NCBI GenBank assembly: GCA_002717805.1 | Contig: PBBS01000005.1 | Location: forward strand, 27,904 to 64,772 | Direction of reading: 5' to 3' | Length of the DNA: 36,869 bases | Source: Chloroflexota bacterium | Lineage (GTDB): Bacteria > Chloroflexota > Dehalococcoidia > Lucifugimonadales > UBA2985 | Shown here: positions 32,102 to 36,869 of the stretch, piece after piece | How the letters are laid out: each line of letters starts with the position of its first letter | Position numbering within the stretch: the stretch's first letter is position 1 | Translations under genes and position numbers: made by a program | Notes under the pieces: model-generated | The model's database searches: none | What the model saw: the letters and a program-made list of their open reading frames with translations, nothing else | Told to the model about the DNA's origin: nothing

Positions 32102-33934
32102 TTAACTTGTTTCCCTCTGTTCTGGGTTTTCTCCAGAGTATATTTTCCTCAGTTCGTGGTTAATAACTTGGGCCTCCACGATGTTACGTTCTATTATATC
32201 TTTGCTCTGCCAGTCCGCCTCAGTCAATTTCTCAAGAAGTATCTGTTCTTGCAGAGTATAGAATCTTGCCTTAATCCTATTGGCTATGTCGGTCAGAGCT
32301 TTAATTCTGTCCTTAATGTCTAGAGGCGGTATGTCCATAGACATTATGTGATCCAAATGGGCCACTAGCTCATCTGCCATAGATTCCCTCAGTCTTTCCA
32401 TTGTAGTCCAGCTATCAAGATTTGTGAATATACTCCTGTTTTCTGATTGTTCGAACATATCAGGATATATCTCATTTATCTCAGTTATTAGATCAGGGTA
32501 GTTCAGAAGGAGATATAGGCAATATTCTTCGAGTATATCCCTTTTATCAGCAGATTGACTAGCTGCTGAGTTGTTAGTGTTGCTAATTTCTCGTTTGATG
32601 GAGGCCGAAGAGTTTTTGATTGGTTGCCAGATGTGTTTTTCTAAATCTCGTTCAGATATATTTGTTATTTCTGACAAGGATCTGAGATATTTGCCCCTTG
32701 TAAAAGGATTAGCTTCAGTTCGTATAAATGGCCCTAAAGAATCCACTAACATAAGTCTGCCGTTGTCATTGGTTACGTCATATCTTGAAGGGATGGTCTC
32801 GAATAAGTATTCTAATAGCGATCTGGCATTCCCTATCAAGTGTTGCCATTTTTCAGGATCAGACTGTATTAGAGTATCTGGATCTTGACCTACAGGCAGT
32901 TCGGCAACTTTAAGAGATACATTTAAATGCCTCTGCTGGAATGATATTCTACTGTTTCTGCCAGCTCTTAATATATCTATTTGGGTTGCCTGCCAAGATG
33001 ACTCCATACTTCTTATTGTTGCTTCTTTACCGGCGTTATCCGGATCTAGCGCTAGTACGAAGTCGGAGGATATATTTCTGAGAGTTTTAACTTGTTGTTC
33101 AGTGAGTGCTGTTCCCATAGATGCCACAACATTTTGGAATTGGTATTGGTGAGCCGTTATAACATCGAGGTAGCCTTCAACTATCACCGTTTGTTTATTT
33201 TCTGCTATAGCGGTTCTAGCAAAATATAATCCGTAGAGTAAGCTGCTTTTATCAAATACTTGGCTCTTAGGGGTATTAATATATTTTGGATTGCTATTAT
33301 CTATGGACCTTCCACCGAATCCAGCTATTTCTCCATTTGTGTTGTGTATAGGGAAAATTATTCTTCGCTGGAACATGTCCCTAATTTGTCCATCTGTACC
33401 TTGGGTGGCAAGGCCAGAGTTGAGTATTTCTTGGTCTGTATAACCTTTTGACGACAGGTGTCTTACTAAAGTGTCTCTTCCAAAACTGCCTAAGCCAAGT
33501 TGGAAGCGGGATATAGAGGCTTGATTTACCCCTCTGTTCCTCAGATACTCGGCTGCATGATAGCCATCTGGGGAATTTAGGTTTTGTTTGAATGTTTCCA
33601 TTGCCAGGTTATTCAGTTCATATATTCTCTTGTCCAAGTTCCTGTTCACGTTGCTGGGAACACTTAGCCCTAGTTGATTAGCCAACTTGTTGAGTGCCTC
33701 AGGAAATTCTATTCCGTCTACTTTCATTATGAATGAAAGTGAGTCTCCTCCGTCCGCGCATGCGCCAAAACATCGCCAGGTTTGTCGTTCGGGAAATACG
33801 AAAAAGGAAGGAGTTTTTTCATCATGAAAAGGACAAGCAGCTTTAAAATTGCGCCCTGATCGCTCTAGGGCTACATAGCCAGATATCATATCCACTATAT
33901 CTAGACGATTTTTTACTTCTTGAGCTAAAGTCAT
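32102..33934 (-). CDS. dnaG: DNA primase DnaG
   Basis: Makes RNA primers at the replication fork; 610 residues. The N-terminal CHC2 zinc finger contains Cys34, His37 (CPFH) and a CFGAC pair (Cys55, Cys59). The last pair is C-x3-C, where E. coli-type primases have C-x2-C. A TOPRIM domain follows with [29 protein letters not shown] and [11 protein letters not shown]. The C-terminal third is probably the helicase-binding domain. The start is ATG. It is one base from rpoD and follows dgt by 62 bases. Confidence 0.96.
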   Translation of the reverse strand: MTLAQEVKNRLDIVDMISGYVALERSGRNFKAACPFHDEKTPSFFVFPERQTWRCFGACADGGDSLSFIMKVDGIEFPEALNKLANQLGLSVPSNVNRNLDKRIYELNNLAMETFKQNLNSPDGYHAAEYLRNRGVNQASISRFQLGLGSFGRDTLVRHLSSKGYTDQEILNSGLATQGTDGQIRDMFQRRIIFPIHNTNGEIAGFGGRSIDNSNPKYINTPKSQVFDKSSLLYGLYFARTAIAENKQTVIVEGYLDVITAHQYQFQNVVASMGTALTEQQVKTLRNISSDFVLALDPDNAGKEATIRSMESSWQATQIDILRAGRNSRISFQQRHLNVSLKVAELPVGQDPDTLIQSDPEKWQHLIGNARSLLEYLFETIPSRYDVTNDNGRLMLVDSLGPFIRTEANPFTRGKYLRSLSEITNISERDLEKHIWQPIKNSSASIKREISNTNNSAASQSADKRDILEEYCLYLLLNYPDLITEINEIYPDMFEQSENRSIFTNLDSWTTMERLRESMADELVAHLDHIMSMDIPPLDIKDRIKALTDIANRIKARFYTLQEQILLEKLTEADWQSKDIIERNIVEAQVINHELRKIYSGENPEQRETS

Positions 33935-33996
33935 ATTGTTTATTGGATTCGCAATTATTCTTTTGTATTCTGGGTGTAAGAATTTTATTGGATTTC

Positions 33997-35067
33997 CTAG
34001 ATTATGGTATGAGTTAGGAATCCTTTCGTTATCCTTGGCTCTATTTCTTCAGCCTTAGTCAGTGCAAAATAATCAGTCATACCAGATACATAGTCAACTG
34101 CCATTATATCCGACCCCTCTTCTCTAAGGTGATATTCATTAGGTATATATTGAGGATTATTAGAGAAGTAATTATACAGTAAGGTTACTATTTTTCTCGC
34201 GGTATCACCTATCTCTCCCATTCCCGCTGGTACATATATATTCTCAAACATGAATTCACGTAGGATGTTAGAAGCTTCGAGTACTTGTTCACTCATATGG
34301 ATACTTGGTTCTGTATCACTCCTTTCTGTTAATCCTGTAGCATCCCAGGATGAAGTGACTATGTCAGTAACCATTGTGTCTATTCGCTGAGAATGCCTCT
34401 GCCCGAGAACTCTAATGCATATATCTGGTATTTTATCTTCCGCTAGTAACCCAGCCCGTATCGCATCCTTTATGTCATGATTTAAGTAGGCGATTGCATC
34501 GGAAATTCGACAGATTTGTGCCTCAAGAGTGGTTGGTTTCTCAAGAAACCCGGAGATATCATTTTTGGGTTTCGAATGTGATCTCATGCCATTTTTAACT
34601 ACTTCTGTAAGATTTAAGCCATCCCCATTCTTTTCGAGTTTCTCAACTATACGGACACTCTGAGCTGCATGATTGAATCCATTATTGTGTAATTTATTAA
34701 GCTCATCTTCTCCCAAATGTCCAAAAGGAGTGTGACCTATATCGTGTCCAAGTGTCATAGCTTCAACCAGATCTTCGTTGAGGTTCAATGCCCTAGCAAT
34801 AGTTCTACCTATTTGGGACACCTCAAGGGTATGTGTAAGCCGGGTTACGTAATGGTCTCCAGTAGGGGCGATAAAAACCTGTGTCTTGTGTTTTAAGCGA
34901 CGAAAGGCATTGCTATGCACCAACCTGTCTCTGTCTCTCTGGAATTCATTTCTTAGCGGAGATGGGTTTTCTGGTACTTCTCTAATTGCTGAATCTAGAG
35001 ATTTTGTGGCATAAGGTGATAAGTTTTCTTCTCTAATGCTGAGTCTATGATTTATCTCTTCTAACAT
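33997..35067 (-). CDS. dgt: Deoxyguanosinetriphosphate triphosphohydrolase-like protein (Dgt)
   Basis: HD-domain enzyme that hydrolyses dNTPs to nucleosides and triphosphate; 356 residues. The HD metal site is visible as His79 in TRLTHTLEVSQIGR and His108-Asp109 in TLGHDIGHTPFGHLGEDEL. The RDRDRLVHSNAFRRLKHKTQVF segment (about 44-65) is the family N-terminal signature. The length suits the short, non-E. coli type often encoded upstream of dnaG. It is the first gene of the dgt-dnaG-rpoD set. The 145 bases upstream contain only short palindromes (for example CCTACTGGTAGG near 35090 and CTCCAATTGGAG at 35188-35199). Confidence 0.92.
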   Translation of the reverse strand: MLEEINHRLSIREENLSPYATKSLDSAIREVPENPSPLRNEFQRDRDRLVHSNAFRRLKHKTQVFIAPTGDHYVTRLTHTLEVSQIGRTIARALNLNEDLVEAMTLGHDIGHTPFGHLGEDELNKLHNNGFNHAAQSVRIVEKLEKNGDGLNLTEVVKNGMRSHSKPKNDISGFLEKPTTLEAQICRISDAIAYLNHDIKDAIRAGLLAEDKIPDICIRVLGQRHSQRIDTMVTDIVTSSWDATGLTERSDTEPSIHMSEQVLEASNILREFMFENIYVPAGMGEIGDTARKIVTLLYNYFSNNPQYIPNEYHLREEGSDIMAVDYVSGMTDYFALTKAEEIEPRITKGFLTHTII

Positions 35068-35212
35068 GCTGCACCGTGTTTCAACGAGTACCTACTGGTA
35101 GGCCGGGTGATGATAAAACTTTTATCGTTCCTCTATATAATACACCAAGAGAGGCAGTTTTTATTAGGTGATAGCTGAGGAATTATCTCCAATTGGAGTG
35201 TGAAGACTTTAC

Positions 35213-36869
35213 CTACTCCACGGTCACAGATTTAGCAAGATTACGGGGTTGATCTACATCACATCCACGCTTAATTGCTATGTTGTATGCCAGTAATTGG
35301 AGAGGTACTACTGCCAATATAGGTGTAAGTAGATAGTCGATTGCAGGTATGTATACTACTTCATCTGCTAGGTCCGCTATATTTGTATCGCCTTTTGTAG
35401 CCAAGGCTATTACTGTGCCTCCGCGTGCTTTTACTTCTGCTATATTATTTAGCATCTTGTCATACAGTTCGTCTTTAGTTGCTATAGCTAATACAGGCAT
35501 GTTCTCGTCTATCAGAGCAATTGGTCCATGCTTCATTTCCCCGGCAGCACATCCTTCGGAATGTATATAGGATATTTCTTTAAGTTTCAAAGCTCCTTCG
35601 AGCGCCGTAGGATAATTTATACCACGACCTAAGAATAGGAAGTTCGTCTTCCTGTAAAACTTGTCTGCAAGCTCGATATAAGGATTGTTGTTAGCGAGTA
35701 TCTTTCCTATCATATCAGGGAGCCTGGACAGGGAATTTAGCGCTTCTTTTACTTGGTTTTGATTTAGGTATCTGGTTTTCGATCCAAAATCTATGGCCAA
35801 TAAATATATTGCCTCTAAGGAACATATATAAGTTTTTGTGGATGCTACCCCAATTTCGGGACCCGCTCTAAGATATAGAGTTTCATCGGATATTCTATTG
35901 GATTGACTACCCTCTGTGTTACATATGTTTATGATGTAGGCGCCCTGTTCCTTAGCCATTGACATTGCGGCTAGTGTATCAGCAGTTTCTCCGGATTGGC
36001 TTATAGATATGACTATTGTGTCTTTTCCCAATAGTGGTCTATTGTATCTAAATTCGGACGCGTTTTCTGCCTCAGAGTGTATGCCAGCTAATTGTTCCAT
36101 CATATGTTTCCCTACCATTGACGCATTGTAGCTAGTGCCCATTCCTATAAATATTACTCTGTTAATTTTCTTTATTTGCGATTCGGTGAGAGATATCTCA
36201 TCTAAATTTACGGACAGGGATTCGAATGATAATCTTCCGCCAAGAGTTGCGATTGTTGCTTCTGGTTGCTCGGCTATTTCTTTCATCATGAAATGCTTGT
36301 ACTTCCCTTTAACCGCAGAAATTGGGTCATAAGGGATAGCCTGCACAGTCTTTTCTATGTGTATTCCGTCCAATGATTCATAAGTGGTTGATTTCGGGGT
36401 AATATATGCGATTTCATTAGACTCTAGATAATTCACTTGGCGTGTGTATGGGAGTATCGCTGGTAAGTCACTTGCTATAATCATCCCATTCTGAGTCTCG
36501 CCTATGACTATGCCCCCAGCATTTCCTTTCTTGAAAGCGATAATTGCATCAGGAGCCTTTTTCGAGATAATGACGACTGCATGAGCTCCCATTATCTTGT
36601 TTGCTACGTTGCTGATTGATCGTTTAAGGTCAAATCCCAATGACAATTGGGACTCTATTAGGTGAGGTATGACTTCACTGTCAGTATCAGACTTGAACGT
36701 ATGACCTTCGGAGATCAATTCATTTTTTATTTCTCGATAATTCTCTACTATTCCATTGTGTACTACGGTTATTGAGGATGAGCAATCTTCATGAGGATGA
36801 GCATTTTTGTGATTAGCTTCGCCATGAGTTGCCCAGCGAGTATGCCCTATGCCAATAATCCCTTCAACC
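35213..36869 (-). CDS. glmS: Glutamine--fructose-6-phosphate aminotransferase GlmS, N-terminus cut by window edge
   Basis: Makes glucosamine 6-phosphate for peptidoglycan and lipid sugars. The frame is open to the right edge, so the first roughly 60 residues, including the catalytic Cys, are outside. The visible glutaminase part has GHTRWATHGEAN and VVHNGIVENYREIKNEL. Two SIS isomerase domains follow, with IGMGTSYNASMVGK, SQSGETADTL and IGVASTKTYICSLEA. The C-terminus ends GCDVDQPRNLAKSVTVE, the signature of the family. No glmS ribozyme could be seen, as the leader is not in the window. Confidence 0.96.
   Translation of the reverse strand, partial: VEGIIGIGHTRWATHGEANHKNAHPHEDCSSSITVVHNGIVENYREIKNELISEGHTFKSDTDSEVIPHLIESQLSLGFDLKRSISNVANKIMGAHAVVIISKKAPDAIIAFKKGNAGGIVIGETQNGMIIASDLPAILPYTRQVNYLESNEIAYITPKSTTYESLDGIHIEKTVQAIPYDPISAVKGKYKHFMMKEIAEQPEATIATLGGRLSFESLSVNLDEISLTESQIKKINRVIFIGMGTSYNASMVGKHMMEQLAGIHSEAENASEFRYNRPLLGKDTIVISISQSGETADTLAAMSMAKEQGAYIINICNTEGSQSNRISDETLYLRAGPEIGVASTKTYICSLEAIYLLAIDFGSKTRYLNQNQVKEALNSLSRLPDMIGKILANNNPYIELADKFYRKTNFLFLGRGINYPTALEGALKLKEISYIHSEGCAAGEMKHGPIALIDENMPVLAIATKDELYDKMLNNIAEVKARGGTVIALATKGDTNIADLADEVVYIPAIDYLLTPILAVVPLQLLAYNIAIKRGCDVDQPRNLAKSVTVE

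Noticed and set aside
1-36869. tRNA, rRNA, CRISPR, insertion sequences, phage genes and defence systems
   Set aside because: Read for on both strands; no convincing tRNA arms, direct-repeat arrays, transposase or integrase genes were found.

Overview
The window is a compact, AT-rich bacterial chromosome segment (genetic code 11, with TGA used as an ordinary stop in many genes). It is almost entirely housekeeping genes on both strands, with short intergenic gaps and several overlapping starts and stops. Clues to lineage are weak but consistent. They include a Thermus-like (eukaryote-type) IleRS, a DnaG zinc finger with an extra residue between the last two cysteines, MaoC-type fatty-acid dehydratase subunits next to plsX and fabG, a PAC2-family protein, and a Ni-SOD with its maturation protease. 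I infer a free-living, probably marine Chloroflexota (SAR202/Dehalococcoidia-like) genome; this is inference, since no 16S or marker search was possible. No mobile elements, CRISPR arrays, tRNAs or rRNAs were seen.

Layout. 1-2230 (minus): fatty-acid/phospholipid operon of two MaoC-like proteins, plsX and fabG (cut by the left edge). 2416-4474 (plus): YihY/BrkB membrane protein and a lipoprotein HtrA-type protease. 4484-7774 (minus): ileS with a terminator hairpin in its leader. 8071-9677 (plus): amtB and a PII gene, with a palindrome over the amtB promoter, then panD. 10214-13085 (minus): three-subunit proton-translocating transhydrogenase. 13226-14656 (minus): a thioredoxin-like/NHL-repeat gene interrupted by one in-frame TGA. 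14792-16479 (plus): SDR and 6-phosphogluconate dehydrogenase-like pair. 16676-16873 (minus): small Cys-rich protein. 17036-17947 (plus): PAC2 protein. 17957-19288 (minus): ffh. 19414-21868 (plus): TPP riboswitch, sodium:solute symporter and thiD. 21865-22518 (minus): flavodoxin-like protein and a 37-residue zinc-ribbon protein. 22723-28436 (plus): dcd, a complete riboflavin set (ribD, ribE, ribBA, ribH) and an ABC exporter pair. 28443-29165 (minus): metallophosphoesterase. 29346-30496: divergent sodN and sodX. 30547-35067 (minus): dgt, dnaG, rpoD. 35213-36869 (minus): glmS, cut by the right edge.

The most interesting item is the gene at 13226-14656. A single TGA lies exactly at the second position of the expected CCxxC redox motif (read as C-U-V-N-C). 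Sixteen bases after it the mRNA forms a perfect 7-bp hairpin with an AGUU loop, which fits the bacterial SECIS description. This suggests a selenocysteine-containing NHLRC2-type protein. Other points are a TPP-riboswitch-controlled SSS transporter next to thiD (a likely pyrimidine salvage unit resembling the ThiV arrangement of SAR11), a PII protein lacking the uridylylated Tyr51, a candidate attenuator in the ileS leader, and two small cysteine-rich proteins, one too short for usual gene callers. I found no wholly new multi-gene system.
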